A stretch of DNA of 64,000 nucleotides from Artemisia argyi (lineage: Eukaryota; Streptophyta; Magnoliopsida; Asterales; Asteraceae). Both the position numbers and the translations under genes were made by a program. The stretch's first letter is position 1. Each line of letters opens with the position of its first letter. This document shows, one piece after another, positions 40,148-53,176 of this stretch. The stretch lies in assembly GCA_030686995.1 (NCBI GenBank), contig CM060687.1, forward strand, positions 169,618,090-169,682,089. The letters run 5' to 3'. Under the pieces are notes generated by a model. The model did no database searches. It had not been told where the DNA came from and worked only from the letters and a program-made list of their open reading frames with translations.

Positions 40148-43002
40148 TTAACCACCGTACCGAACCTTGAGCAGTTCTGGAGGCTCTTCTTCCATTATAC
40201 CAGAACCTGTTGTTGCCAAGTATTCCCGAAGGGTTGTTTTACGGTCAGCAATATACGTATGATCCAAGAAGTTGTCGTATACTTCATTTCCAAGATTCTT
40301 TGCCGCCAATACACTACACAAGAAGTTTTCATTCATCAACTAAACTTTAAACTATAAATCTTGTAGAAATGGGGATGGATTAAAAGTTTTCATGTGCACT
40401 AAAATGTGAGCTAGAAATGTACAATTGTGTAACGCAACTTACCAATGCCGGCAATATACACGACATGGTAACACATCGTCTCTCCAGATCTTGTCAATGC
40501 CAAAGCGTCCATACCTTTCGTGGTAGATATCCTGACTTCCTGCGAGAATTTGGACATTTTTAATATATCAATTCATTTGGCCGCTTTACAAGCATATTAT
40601 AATTCAGGCTGTAAGTGGTAACAGAAAAATGCTGATCACCCGTGATTCAAAAATCAGTAATAGTTCAATTAATCCACGGGATGAAGTTAAATTAGAATTC
40701 ATTTATGTTAAACCACTATGACGAAATCAAATATTATGAAGGGGTTAATTATATACTTTTTTTAATCCCTTGTACGAACCTCATTTAGAGAGCCAAATAC
40801 ATGTAGACGTACCGTCACGTACATATTTCAAGTTTAAGAGTCTAATTATAAATAGCATCGTTTCACTCAGTCTATCTAATCTATGTTTTATAAATCACGT
40901 TACTAGTGTCCAAAGTTCATCCTTCACCCATAGTCATACAAGAGGAACAAGAATGAATCATGAAATTTAACCATCTTCTATAAGTCACCGTAATCTAAAG
41001 TAACATGTAACAGTAAAAGGTTACTGTAATTAAACAGCTTTAGTACAGAAATGGAGTACCTTTGCATCTATTCTGAAAATATTCCTCATCGCTATAACGT
41101 GCACAAAGCACCTGTATCAAAAACAAAGATATTATCAGTCTTACAAGCAGATTAAAGAAATGAAAGGCGATTAAAAACTTATATATTTAGAAGAGATGTT
41201 GGTCGGGTGTCACTCACAGCAGGAGTAGCATACTGGTTGCCTTCTAATGTTTCAGGTTGGACCTTTATATACAACATACCATCGTTAGGACAAAGCACAA
41301 ATTTGGGAATAACAGAGAGATTCCTATGCAACCAGTTAGATAGTAACTTACAGCTAAAAAACGGAATTCATGCTCCCTTTCAATGTAGGATGGGATCTGA
41401 TCACAATAATAATTTCGATGGATCACTTATCTTTACAAATTTTGTGTAAAATATAACAAATATCAATACATACCTCTGACTTTTTAATCTCAAAAACAGT
41501 AACGATAAGTGATTCATCTTCACATGGTTCCACACTCAAGCTCGAAATTTCCTGAACACATACAAAATTATCATCTCATCATCACCACATGTAATTCATC
41601 TTCCATCTCGAGAAATAAATATTCAAAAGCATATATCTAATAGTATACAGACTTGTTATCTGAAAAACGACAGATCTCTAGTAAAAACATCAATCAGTCA
41701 CAAATATAAGTTGTGTTTTAATAGCAATTATAACAAATATGCATACAATACCTTAGTTTCTGGCTTAGCAATTCCACGCTCGAAAAAAATCGGAGCAACA
41801 TGAGCGAAAACACGTCGAAATCCGTTTAGTTTTGCAACTCTAAAGTTAACCAGATCTGGAAATGTACTCCTCGCACTCCTCTCTAATATTAGCTCAAATT
41901 AGTAATCATCATATAAATATCACAATTGGCATCATCAAACAAACTTAAACATTAATAAACCTAAAAATATTTTCACAATCGATACTAACATCTATACATT
42001 TCACATTCTAACTAACTAGACTAAAATTCATCCAAAAACAATTAATTTATCCGGTATTTAAAATCAAATTACTTCAAATTAAATAAAATGACATAAGCAG
42101 TAGTAGCTGCAACTCTACAAGTAGCTGTTGCCTGTTAGTTGTAGTTTGCATAATAAAATCATTTGGTAACGTGGTTGCATCTGTAATTATGAAGTGTAAA
42201 ATGATGTAAAAGCTAAACGCTTCTTTTATTAGCATTTAAAATGAGAGAGTTTAGACAAAATCTAAACACTAAACGGTCATTGCCAAACAAGCATTATATT
42301 TTAAATGCTAAATGCTCCAAAAAGCTCGTGGCCAAATATACATTAGGTGTGCTTGTCAAAAGTAGTAGTAGCAGTGAGCAGGTAGCAGTCTTTTTCTAAA
42401 AAAAAATGTTTGGTAATGTAGCTGTAGGTGTAATGATAATCTGTAAAACAGCTCCTAAATGCTAACACTCCTAAATGCTACTTCATGCAGCATTGAAAAA
42501 TGAGCATTCCGAAAAAATAGATAAAGCTACTTGCTTCCGAAAAAATAGATAAAGCTACTTGCTGCTTGTCAACGAGCATTAAAGATCACAACGCTCGCCG
42601 CTATTAAACGCTCCTAAATGCTCCGCGCCAAACACACCCATTATAAAGTGTAAAATGACAATACCTAACCGCTTCTTTTATTAGCATGTAAAAAGAGTTT
42701 AAACGCGCTCCAGAAAGCTGGTTGCCAACATCTCTAACATTAATAAACCTAAACCGCTACCGACATTACTTTGATAATGAGCACTAAACACCTATCAATT
42801 CACATCTAAATAACTAAAATAAAATAAACTAAATTCGAAAACTAGATATTTAAATAATCGAAAGTATACCAGATAGTAATGAACCGAACCCACAGATCGA
42901 CAACGCGCCATCAGAATCAACAATCTGTTCGAAATCAGACTCCGTGGTGAGTTCGGTGACGTGGCGGTGGTTTGGTGACGGTGATTCGCCGGAGAATGAC
43001 AT
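40148..43002 (-). CDS. Gamma-glutamylcyclotransferase-fold protein, 8 exons
   Basis: Exons (minus strand): 43002-42870, 41882-41752, 41551-41474, 41396-41352, 41262-41218, 41111-41060, 40539-40443, 40313-40148. All introns have GT/AG ends and the phases join to 248 codons. The product starts near MSFSGESPS. It has the substrate-loop motif of this fold, CGFGSLLS (residues 37-44), then FRRVFAHVAPIFFERG, IPSYIEREHEFRFLA (a Glu here may be catalytic), RYGRFGIDKIWRDDVLPCRV and LDHTYIADRKTTLREYL, ending KVRYGG. Enzymes of this fold release 5-oxoproline from gamma-glutamyl compounds; the actual substrate is unknown. The frame stays open to a Met at 43200, and the added 66 residues, rich in Ser/Thr/His/Pro, could be an organelle transit peptide. 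Confidence 0.82.
42346..42640. mobile_element. MITE in intron 1 of the cyclotransferase-like gene
   Basis: Ends GGTGTGCTTGTCAAAAG and CGCCAAACACACCCA are inverted-like. TTA lies at 42343-42345 and 42641-42643. Surrounding intron sequence (42100-42345 and 42641-42740) repeats phrases such as CGCTTCTTTTATTAGCAT, so a second, older element may enclose it. Confidence 0.6.
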
Positions 43003-43328
43003 GGTTAGGTGGCGGTTACGACGGTGGTTGTTGAGGTGGTTTAAGTGAAGGTGTGGATGAGTGTAACGTGTGAGCGGAAGTGGTGGGGTGAGTGATGGGA
43101 GATGGAGAGTGTGTTTGGATGGTGAGAAACTGAATTGAGGTGGTGTGATTGTTTTTAAAAGTGTCTTGTTCATTTCATAGAGATTGTGAGTTTCTTTCAC
43201 TGTTTGTGTGAACTGCGCTAACTGTCAAGTGCACTTGACTTGAACACCTTTGTCAAATTTGATTTTGATACTACTTAACACACTTTCTTTTGTTTCTGTT
43301 TTAAAAGTGATTGACTAACCATTAAGTG

Positions 43329-43525
43329 TGACCTAGTAGTGGCAAAAGGGCTTGTGACTATCACTCTAAAATATGTGAGGTCTCAAGTTCAATTCATGTT
43401 AGGTGCAAACAACCTTAAGTGGCCACGCTAACCTTCTGCTGCTGGTTTGAGTCTGTGTGGCGGTGGGTTCAAGCCCCGTGGATTAGTCGGCCAAAAGGTC
43501 GGAAATGACGGTTAAAAAAAAGAAA
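43329..43525 (+). mobile_element. SINE-like element with tRNA-type promoter boxes
   Basis: A-box-like TAGTGGCAAAAGGG (about 43334) and B-box-like AGTTCAATTC (43386-43395) precede a body with GTGGCGGTGGGTTCAAGCCC, and the copy ends in an A-rich tail (AAAAAAAAGAAAAG). It lies upstream of the cyclotransferase-like gene. Confidence 0.5.
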
Positions 43526-43539
43526 AGTGAGTCACTATC

Positions 43540-44623
43540 ATTTTGAGGCGAAGAGAGTAATGGAGATACAACTACAGTTGCTTATTTTTTCTGCTTTTGT
43601 TTGCTTATAAATAATCACTTATAAAATAAGTATTTTTTAAACTAGTGTTTGGATTTGTTATTTTACAAAAAATGCATTAACATTTGAAAACTTATATTTT
43701 TAATAGAAATCTATCTCATACGTGTCATAAGTTGGACTTGAAACCACAACTAGAGATTCACACACAATATAAGATATCGTTGGAACACAAACGACGTTGT
43801 AATGTGGTTAGGGCAACAACCATATTGTGTGAAGGAACATGATGGTCCTGTTTATACCAACTCTTTAGGATCCCAATCAAAATTTATTGTAACAATGTGT
43901 AAATAGAAAGTGTCAGATATCATATTAAAAAAGTCGATTTTAACATCTGAAAATTGGGTCAAACGGCTCAATAAAAGTTTGACCAAACCACTCAAGGCTA
44001 CCGGCCATAATGTCTCTAGCACATCAAGAGCAATCATGCGAAAGTTTTGGATTGTGGTTTATTGATTGTGGTGAGGCTGCAGCTACTTGTTTGTAGCTTT
44101 GTCTGCTACAATTTTAGTTATCTGGCTTCAGGTTCAATTTGTTAAGTGATCGTGGTCGTATTTTCTACAACTACTACATTTTTGGTACTTTTATATGTGG
44201 GATGTCTTTCAATATGTCCTAAGAATTTCCATGCAGATGTTATATTTCATTTACTTAGTCATCAATTTTTCTGAAAACAGTTTACATGAAGATGACTGGT
44301 TACGTATAGATCTCCGTGTATGCATACATCATAGGAGGGCAAAATAAAGCGAATAAAATGCAAGATTTGTTCTAAAGGTACAATAGAAATCTGCAACTTA
44401 TAAATCTAAAGATACAATCTGTAAATTTTCATTGAAATCCAAAATCAGAAGTCAACACTGCATTTAGTCTTAAAACAATGTTTAGATACATCATAAATAC
44501 CAATGGAAACAAACTGTTAGTTAAGTCTGTTTTGTTCAGAGCAAAAGAATGATTAATAACCATTCATGTTACAATTACAATTACAATTACAATATATATT
44601 TGTATATATACCAACTAATATAT
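43540..44623. other. Intergenic spacer between the two spliced genes
   Basis: AT-rich. I see no gene, and the short frame 43852-44037 has no recognisable product. It should contain the 3' UTR of the lipase gene (left of 44624) and the distal promoter of the cyclotransferase-like gene. Confidence 0.55.
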
Positions 44624-47600
44624 TCATATCTGATTTTCTAGTTCCACCAATAATTTCTCCATCATCTTCTTATACATTGGCATGTAATGATCGTTGATCA
44701 TCGTTCTTGACAACCTCAATTTACCATAAAGTTCCCGAGGAGTTTCATAAATACCCACATTTTCATGTTCATGTTCTTCAATGAGAGTATCGTGATCATG
44801 ATCATGGTCTTGTTCTTGATCAACTGGATTATTTGACATTATTGAAACAATATGCATTGTTCTTCCAGGAGGATACAAATGATAATTTTCTGAATTATCT
44901 GATGATAAAAGCGGCTGCTCGGCATCAACTGAATCAGCTATAACTTTTTCCTCTTCTATTATTTCTTCAGCCGCAGCTTCTTCTTCTTGTTGTTGGGCTT
45001 GAATATGGGCCTCGTTTTCTTGCCTTTGAAGCTCTTTTTCCAGTTCGTATAATAGTTCGCTTTCGCTTATGTGTTCTGATTTGGATGTAGTGTGGTCCAC
45101 GGGTATAAGAAGCTCCTCTTCATCTGAGTCATCATGACCAGACCCAGACCCACCACTGGACGAACAATGGTCTATGTTATTTGAGTCATGGTCTGGCCCG
45201 GTATCTGATGTAAGAGAATCAGCATGCTTCTCGAGTATAAGGGAAGTTTCAGAAAAATCATCAGTTGGTGCACTGCCAACTGGACGACGACGTGCACCCA
45301 TGCATGACCACGTGGATAAGGTTGAACGGGTTCTAACTACTGCTTGTGCAACATTCTGAGCACGCTTCATCACTACCTATAATTTATCAAAAAAGAAACA
45401 ATTAGATATCCCCCTTGGGCTTATCTAGGAGTTGCATTATCTCCTAGTCCCCCCCAACAGGTTGAACGCGTAAAGTTTTATAATTTCAAACAGGTAAACC
45501 AAAATGTTCATTAAATGCTTAATCCTTCTATTATTAAATGTACTTTTGAACAGGTAAAACATTTTAACAATATAATTTCTAGAGTAAATTACAGTGTCCC
45601 TCGCCGATACTATTTGTATCCTAATTGCACCGTTTGCTTTGACTCAAACTCGTTATGACATATACCATACTCACCAACAGGGGCGGAGCCAGAAATTTTA
45701 GGTCGAGGAAGCACATTTATAAATTCAGAAACTACACTATAAATCGGTACTTAGGGGGGCAAATTACAGGAAAAGCCAAATATTTTCAAAATTTTACACT
45801 ACAATTTTTTTCGCCCCAGGGGGTGGGTGGGGGGGGCGGCACCTGCCCCTTGTGCCCCCCTTTTATCTATGACCATGCTCACCGACCCACCCATTTTGCC
45901 ACCCCTAGGTTTATCAATAAACCTTCCATACGTGAACCAAAATGAAAAAGAATTTACCTGCGTGCTACTAGAAACAGGGCGAAGCATAGCACCTGCACCA
46001 GCAACCTTGGCTCTTGCATTGGCCATTGATGGGAGACGTGAGCCCAAGGCAGTAGCAGAACGAAATACAACATTCAAAACTCTAGTTTGCTCAATTTGAT
46101 CACGCAAATCATTTAACCAAGAGGAAGCTGTAACCTATTAAAAAAATTCACTAAGAAATGATTCATATAATTCATATTTGATATAGGTTTAAGCTCATAT
46201 TCTAGTACTTTCATCACATAAGAGTAACAGAATCCTGTTAAGAATATTAGTTTACTATTTATGGCAATTATTATTTTTTATTTTTTTATTTTTTTTAATT
46301 ATTTATTATTATTTTTTTTTCCCAAAAAAAATCCAGTACTTTATTGGGTAGACAAGTAAAATCACTAGGCTAAAATCCTCAAAAGAGGAGTCAGGAAATG
46401 TTCCTCAATTTATAGAGCAGGATAGGGGGCATTTTTCAGGAGAATCAAATGCTAAAATCGGGGAGTTTTAGTACCTCAGTGCGAAGATCATCTATAGAGG
46501 CAGTTGAGAATGTTGGCACCAGATCTGAGCCATTGATTATTGTAGTGATGAAGTGTTTACCAGACTCTGCCAATTCCCATGTCATACATGCAGCTGCAGA
46601 AGACGAAATTAATAGATTTTATACTTGCAGTATAAAAATATAATCAGGCATGCTAATAGAGCTATGTTTACACATAAAATAACATGCTCTTCTGTCCTGA
46701 TTATAAAAAATAACATACTTAGTTGTTTTGACATAGAATTTTTGATCATCCCACTCATTAATTCAGTTCTGAAAAAAGAAGAAAATTTATCGCATATAAA
46801 AAGTCTTGAGTTTTCTAGGATCAATATAGAGAAATATGACTGAGTTTTCTAGGTTGAAATGGTTGTCAGAAGGGGGCTTTGCAGGTATTTCTATCGCTAA
46901 GAGCCTAAGACATGAGTCCAATCTTTCCAAACCATAGATACAAAACCACAAACATTTTGCTTGTCAAATAGAATCCAAATTGTACCCCTACCAAGCCTTC
47001 CACATGCAAAATAGTCACTTTTTGCAACGCCCCATTCTTCCATAAACAGAAACTCAAAAGAGCTACCAAAAGGACTATGTTGGCCAATAAAGCTTGTGTG
47101 TCCCACAACAATATCATCCCTTGAACATACTGAGAGGCAAAAACTGAATGTCAAGTGCCTTGCATATGTCCACTGACATTTGTATTCCTATCCAAAGTCA
47201 CAGGAAACGCTGACTCGGCCGCGTTTCGCATTTCGGATCGTTCGTACCCAAACGCGGTACGATCGCGACTCAGATCGCTCAGGATCGCGATCTGGATCGC
47301 TATATTCGGCGTTCCCAAACAACATCAATTGGCGTACCCAAGTCTACTGGGTCGACGTACAAAAATGGATCGGTATGGCGTACCAAAGTGAACCGGTACA
47401 GTTAATTACCCACTCAATATTAAACTTAAACCATTACTTCAACTAAATTAAATAATTAATTACATCCACTCATTGTATTTATACTCCCAAGGTACAATTA
47501 TTTAATTAAATCTACTCATCGAATTTTAACCACTCATTAGTTCCACACCTCCACTCTTATCATCCTTACCACTCTAACCATACACCTAACAAGTTCTTAT

Positions 47601-50600
47601 CTTGATAAACTTGATCAATTTCAGAATTCAAACATTCACAGATCTCTCCTAAACAATCTTTTGAGTATTGATATATCATATTGATATTTTTCTTATATGT
47701 ATACTAATTTAGAAATATAATATTGTTATTACTTTGGTACATTGTACCAAATCGGGTACATTGTACCAAGTTTTATGGTACATCGAACCAAAGCGAACCT
47801 TAGCGTTCTAAAATGAGCCCCCCCCCCCCCCCCCCCCGGGGGCGCGCGCGTACCAAATTTTGGGGACCTAGCGAACCGTGTGACTTTGTTCCTATCAACT
47901 TTCTTTTCTTCCAAGCACGATGGAACCTTCATCTCCACTTATTTATCTAACATCTCTATTAAGTGACAAGGCTTTCCCATTCTCCCATCGCATTGAGGGC
48001 AAAAAGGGCAGGACTCTATAGGGACATGTACGATAGGAGAGAAAATGCATTATTTCGTTGATAGCTGCACATTTTAGAAAATAACATCACTTTAAATCAT
48101 TTTGAATTTTGATAGACTTCATTAGACTAAAGCGAATGTCATGGCCTCATAATCTGTGATCAGCACAACAAGATCAACGAATCATGCACCGCCAAGTTAT
48201 TCTTTGCTATCTTCATTTTGATGTCTTGATACACTATGTTATTCTTATATGGAATAATTCAAACTAATTCGTATCATCAATACAAACTAGATCATGAAAA
48301 ACCAAACTATCCCTTATTCAGTCAAGGCCATCTAGCTCAACCCATGAACCTATGCAGATACAGTCCGGGGTCCCAACAAAACTATCTGTCATTGGGGTGC
48401 AAACACATTACTGCAGTGACGTATAACGGTTACAGTTAAAACCTGTAGTCCTTTCCTCCTTTAGGAAGGTATAAACGATGCAATTAAACACATGAAGCTT
48501 AGTTGATTATATCCAAACGTAGCTCCAAAAGAAAATAATAATAAATAAATAAATAAATGCCATTCTTATCATGTAGCTTGCCATTCAGATTTGGGGGGGG
48601 GGGGGGGGGGGGGGGGTTGCACACACCCCTAGGGAAATGTATTGATATGATCAGGTACTAGGAATATCATGTATGAATAATTGAATATCATAAAGACCAC
48701 GAGACTGCCAAAATCATGGGCTTTTGATCAAGGCAATCTCAAAGTAAGAAACAAACTGTTTATATTTCCTAACGCAAAGTCGCAAAGTGCTTAGAATTTC
48801 TATATCATAAGGATGATAAGTGATTAAAATGACAGTTATTCGCATTTGATCAGGATGCTCCAAGAAGATAGACGAATTAACCTTTCTACAAGCATAATTT
48901 CGTTTACCAGAATATCATTTCTACGAAAATATTTCCTTTAGTAAAGGGAGGATAGAAGCAGAACCATTAAGTGCATGAACAGTACATACCCGGAGCAAAT
49001 GTGATACATGAAATAGACGACAAGTCTTTTTGTTCTCGAAGAATGTATGTCAAGAGTGCAGCGGTGCCACCACCAAGTGAATGGCCAACAACCTAAAGAA
49101 ACACATATAAAGCTTATTAGAACAATCATTCAATAGTGAGACTGAAGTTAACACGACCATTAGGCATATAGTGATTTAAATAAGTATATGCGCTAAACAC
49201 AATAATGCTTGCAACAAAAACATAGTACAAATATAACATTCTTTAGAGAGCAGGACAGTCATTTCTACTATGAAGACAATGATATCATTATACCAATATA
49301 TTTTGCTATTGGATATTGTATAGTACTGTGTATATGTCATAATGGAAAATCAGAAACATTTGATCAATAGTCAAAGCAAGTTTTTATAACTCTGCCAGTC
49401 TGGTGCATTTACAAGTAGCAATCATAAATACTGATGTTGACATGGTAGAAAGTTTCAAATTGACAATAAGTAACAGCTCTTGATGAATCAAAGAGAGCTA
49501 GTGCCTAGTGACCTAATCTGAATTACTATAGGATGTGATACTACAATAAATGCCCATATTTTTTAATGCTGATACAGGGCCCAAATTTAATTTCAAATTT
49601 ATCACACTGCATGATTCCTATATGCCAGAACCATATTTACTATATCACATGTAACAACAATAATCAATTGTAGTTAAATGTATATTGATTGTTTTAAGCA
49701 TCCAACTGAGCAAAAATAAAGCTTGAACAGTACTTCTGCAGTCAAAAGACATTAGTTGAGGCTAGAAAAAATCTACCTTTACTTCATAACCAGGGTTTTC
49801 TTTCAGGGCTTCAAGCAAAGACGGAATACTGAGCTTCGCAATCCACCGAGCAGCAGCAACCATTCCACAATGTGCATAACCTAAAATAAGATTACTTATC
49901 CCACCATCATGTATAACTGAATGATGAAAAGGAACAACAGCACCAGTTGCTGCTGTCAGTGTATCTTTGATACTATGAGTGCCTCGAATTAATAGAAGGA
50001 AGCATTTAGCTTTTTTGTCACAAATAATTGTGAAAGCAGGCTTCAAAATCTGCATTCATTAGAAAAAGTTAACCTCAGTGATCTAAACGACAAAACAAGT
50101 ATACCGTGTTATTAATAAGATAGAAGATTGTAGCGGTTTCCATACCCCTGCTTTCGGCTTTTGCAATAGAACATCTGCTTCTGAAAAACCAGCAGACTCC
50201 AAAAACACTGGAAAGGGTTTCTTTGAGAAAAGGATGCCAAGTGTCAACAACCATAAATAGTATTTCAACTCGGCAACGATTTCAGGTCCCTTAAGCTGTA
50301 CACAATTTTCTCCAGCATACACACTAGCTACTTGTACATTACCCTGTATCAACATTTAGCAGATTAGGCCAATTATACACCCGGTAAGCAGTACAAAATA
50401 AAATAACCATGCAGCACAGATCATCTAAATTCATACTTACATGTTACACTAATCTTATTAATATCATTCAGCAAAATGTCAACGCATTACAATCATGATG
50501 CAAGTACTTCAAAGTTCCTACAAGTAAAGTCCACTATGTTTGATATATGAGCAAAACCTACAACAGAAAATGCAAACCATCAAGTCTGGAACCAATCTCA

Positions 50601-51931
50601 TACCTAGACATAGCATTACTGGAATTGCTACGATACAATGTCGCCTAATTCAAAGACTCGTTCATTCTAGCTCCGTTTTTATTTAAAGATATATTCGTTT
50701 CACTTCAAAGTTGATATGAATTCAATGATGCAATAAACTAAGTCAATTTGTCAGACAGGCCTAAGTTTACCACCTTTTACCCTAAATTACTATAAAAACG
50801 TCGCCTAATTCAATGACTCACTCATTCTAGCTATGTTTCAGTCAATGATATATATACTTTTCACTACAAAGTCGATATGCATCCACAAAAGTTTTAACAT
50901 GCATAAACCAATTATAAACAAAAGTAAGCAAAATATATGAATGTCTTCAAATTGCACAAAACTAATTCAATTCAAAAGTAACAAGTAACAAAAATACTAA
51001 ACTTGTTCTCCTCACAAATGAGTAGATAATGTATCGAACTTGACACGTAATTATTTAGTGTGTATCGATTATCGAACTTTTTTATTTCTATTGAATGTAT
51101 AAACTTTTGATTTATCCAATTGTGTGTATCAGCAAGTCATAAGTTCGATACATTATCGAACTTACATGTATACAATATGATAAATCAAAAGCTTATACAT
51201 ACAACAAGAAATAAAAAAAGTTTGATACACACTAAAGAATTACGTGTCGAGTTCGATACATTATCATATCATTATCCCAATTTAAAAACTAAAACAAAAC
51301 AGAATTAAATAACAAGGCGTAAAATAAAGGGATAATGTTTTAATAATGTATAAACTTTTGATTTATCCAATTGTGTGCATCATCAACTTATAAGTTCGAT
51401 ACAATATCGAACTTTACCAGTAATGATGTACACAATATGATAATATTCAAGTTTATACATACAACAAGAAATAAAAAAGCTTGATACACACTAAAGAATT
51501 ACGTGTCAAGTTCGTTATATTATTAGATCATATACGCCGTATGCCTTCATATTCACCAATACTTTTTATAAAAACTAAAACAAACAGTAATAATAAAAAA
51601 TAAAAAAATATATATATTTTATAAAAAGTTATACCTGCCTTCGTAACAGATAATTAATACCAAAAGCCAAATCACCAAGAGGCCATTTGCCCAGCGTTTC
51701 AGAATAAGTAAATCTCAAAGTCTCGGATAAAGTCGTCATCGTTTCAAACCACGTGGCCGGAGCTTGTGCGGGTCGGATCTTCCGTCTCGATTTACTATTA
51801 TACCCTTCGTCGTCATTATTATCAGTACCTGATTTCGGATCAGTTGATGATGATGAGCTTAATCGGCGTGCTAAGACGTAGTATAGTAACACCATCGCAC
51901 CTGCCGCCGTTGCCATTGTTGTCGCTGCCAT
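44624..51931 (-). CDS. Class-3 lipase, Sn1-specific mono-/diacylglycerol lipase-like, 7 exons
   Basis: Exons (minus strand): 51931-51635, 50343-50146, 50049-49777, 49092-48990, 46593-46475, 46134-45958, 45376-44624. GT/AG throughout and phases agree, giving 639 aa. Residues 10-24 form a short membrane anchor. About 70-165 is the N-terminal domain typical of plant mono-/diacylglycerol lipases. The alpha/beta-hydrolase core has oxyanion residues in LIRGTHS (187-189), the nucleophile in VVGHSLGGG (Ser261) and the Asp in INGSDLVP (Asp314). The last exon adds an acidic, Gln/Glu-rich region, an HD-repeat (DHDHDHD) and an ending with DHYMPMYKKM that may supply the catalytic His. Expected reaction: release of a fatty acid from acylglycerol. 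Intron 4 is large and full of repeats. Confidence 0.88.
45675..45935. mobile_element. Transposon remnants in lipase intron 6
   Basis: CAGGGGCGGAGCCAGAAATT and a GCCCCTTGTGCCCCCC arm, followed by CATTTTGCCACCCCTA, look like ends of two hAT-type non-autonomous elements placed side by side or nested. Poly-G/C patches occur here. Boundaries are approximate. Confidence 0.45.
47190..47900. mobile_element. Unclassified repeat in lipase intron 4, with poly-C run
   Basis: A GATCGC-rich start (about 47240-47310) contrasts with the AT-rich intron. The right part has palindromes of the type GGTACATTGTACC (47737-47780). It is followed by 20 C, 5 G and GCGCGCGCG (47818-47851). I cannot name the family. 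Confidence 0.45.
48593..48616 (+). repeat. Poly-G run (24 bp) in lipase intron 4
   Basis: An uninterrupted G tract on the plus strand; the transcript strand would read poly-C. It lies within 0.8 kb of the poly-C run at 47818. Confidence 0.9.
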
Positions 51932-52000
51932 GATGACGTGGCGGGTTGGGATTTTTTAGGGGTTTTGATTGATTTTGTGGTGTGTTTGTTGAATCTGGTG

Positions 52001-52031
<31 letters not shown>

Positions 52032-52110
52032 TGTGAGAGAGAGAGGGGAGGATGAAGGGAGGGGAGGTGAAATGACTGTTTTGACCTTTTATACGTATAG
52101 AGAAAGTCTA
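51932..52110 (-). promoter_or_regulatory. Lipase gene 5' leader/promoter with (CA)n(CT)n
   Basis: Just upstream of the ATG the minus strand is pyrimidine-rich: CT repeats, CA repeats and an A run (plus strand T run, GT and GA repeats at 52000-52050), a common feature of plant leaders and core promoters. No clear TATA box. Confidence 0.5.
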
Positions 52111-53172
52111 CCCTCTTAAAATAAAGATTTTGCGGGTATGTATAGTTAGGGGTGGCGATTTTTGTCTAAAATAAAAAATATGTTTTGGCTACTTTGTAAA
52201 AGAGACCACATTTAACCCATTCTTTTTTTTAAATGACATATTTAACCTATTGAAAAGTTAAATGGGGCATTAACGGGCACATATTTTTTCTTAATTGGAA
52301 AATATTATAATCGTTTTTAAAGAAAAACTTATGTATATAATATATTTAATTTTTTAAATATAAATAAACTATTACGTTTAAGGAATTTATATCGTCATTT
52401 TTGGTCTTTTATAAAGTGATTTGTAAAACATGTGCTCGTTTGACCCGTGTCAGTTTATCCCGTGCCCGTGCCCGTCCGGCTCGTCCGTTTTACCACCTCT
52501 TTGTATCGTGAAATTAATTGAGATAAAGTTATAAATTGAAAATTGAGATTATTTTTATAAACTGCTTGATTTTAATATGTTATAAAGATTTTTTTTTTTT
52601 TTTAATTTGTGATAAGGTTAGTAAAAAAAAAAAAAAACTTATATTGAAATAACTTTAAAAAAATTATAATAATAATTATAATCTTTATCATAAACTTGTG
52701 CGCCAAACATATGTTTATTCATATTTATTTTTAACTTCTTATCCACACAAAAATAAAACATGTGTATTTCACTTATTATCTTTTAATTATATCATATATA
52801 TATTTATTGGGCTACTTTGCCTAACCTCACATGCCCCCACTGTAGAAACCATTTAGGCCGGGTCGGGTTTGGGCGGGTCGGGTCGGGACTAACGACCGTT
52901 AGTTAATAACTAACGGCAGTTAGATATTTAACGGCTGTTAGCTAACGATCGTTATCTTTAACATTTTCTTTAAAAATTCATACGAAATTGGTCATTCATC
53001 TCAGAAGGTTGTTGCATATTTAGTCCTCTCATAATTTACATGATTGGTCCTTCATGTTATACGTCAATTGCAAAGTCAGTCCTTAGTCACTAAATTGACG
53101 TTAAGTAGCTACCGGCCGTTATTACACTTTCCTTATTCGGAAAACACCTCGCGGCAACGCGCGGTTTTCCAA
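52111..53172. other. AT-rich spacer with Helitron-type tail
   Basis: No gene. 52430-52500 has CCGTGCCCGTGCCCGTCCGG-like text. 52855-52950 has GGGTCGGG repeats followed by a run of TAACGG/CCGTTA dyads. From about 52970 the sequence leads into the Helitron 3' end at 53176. Confidence 0.5.
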
Positions 53173-53176
53173 CTAG
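53100..53176 (+). mobile_element. Helitron 3' terminus, second family
   Basis: Hairpin CCTCGCGGCAACGCGCGG followed by TTTTCCAA and CTAG at 53173-53176, then T: the canonical plant Helitron 3' end. The 5' end was not located. The sequence differs from the ends at 15857 and 27001. Confidence 0.65.

Noticed and set aside
46897..47154. Minus-strand 85-aa frame in lipase intron 4
   Set aside because: It lies within an intron bounded by well-supported exons, with no recognisable domain; possibly an old transposon piece, but I cannot support it.
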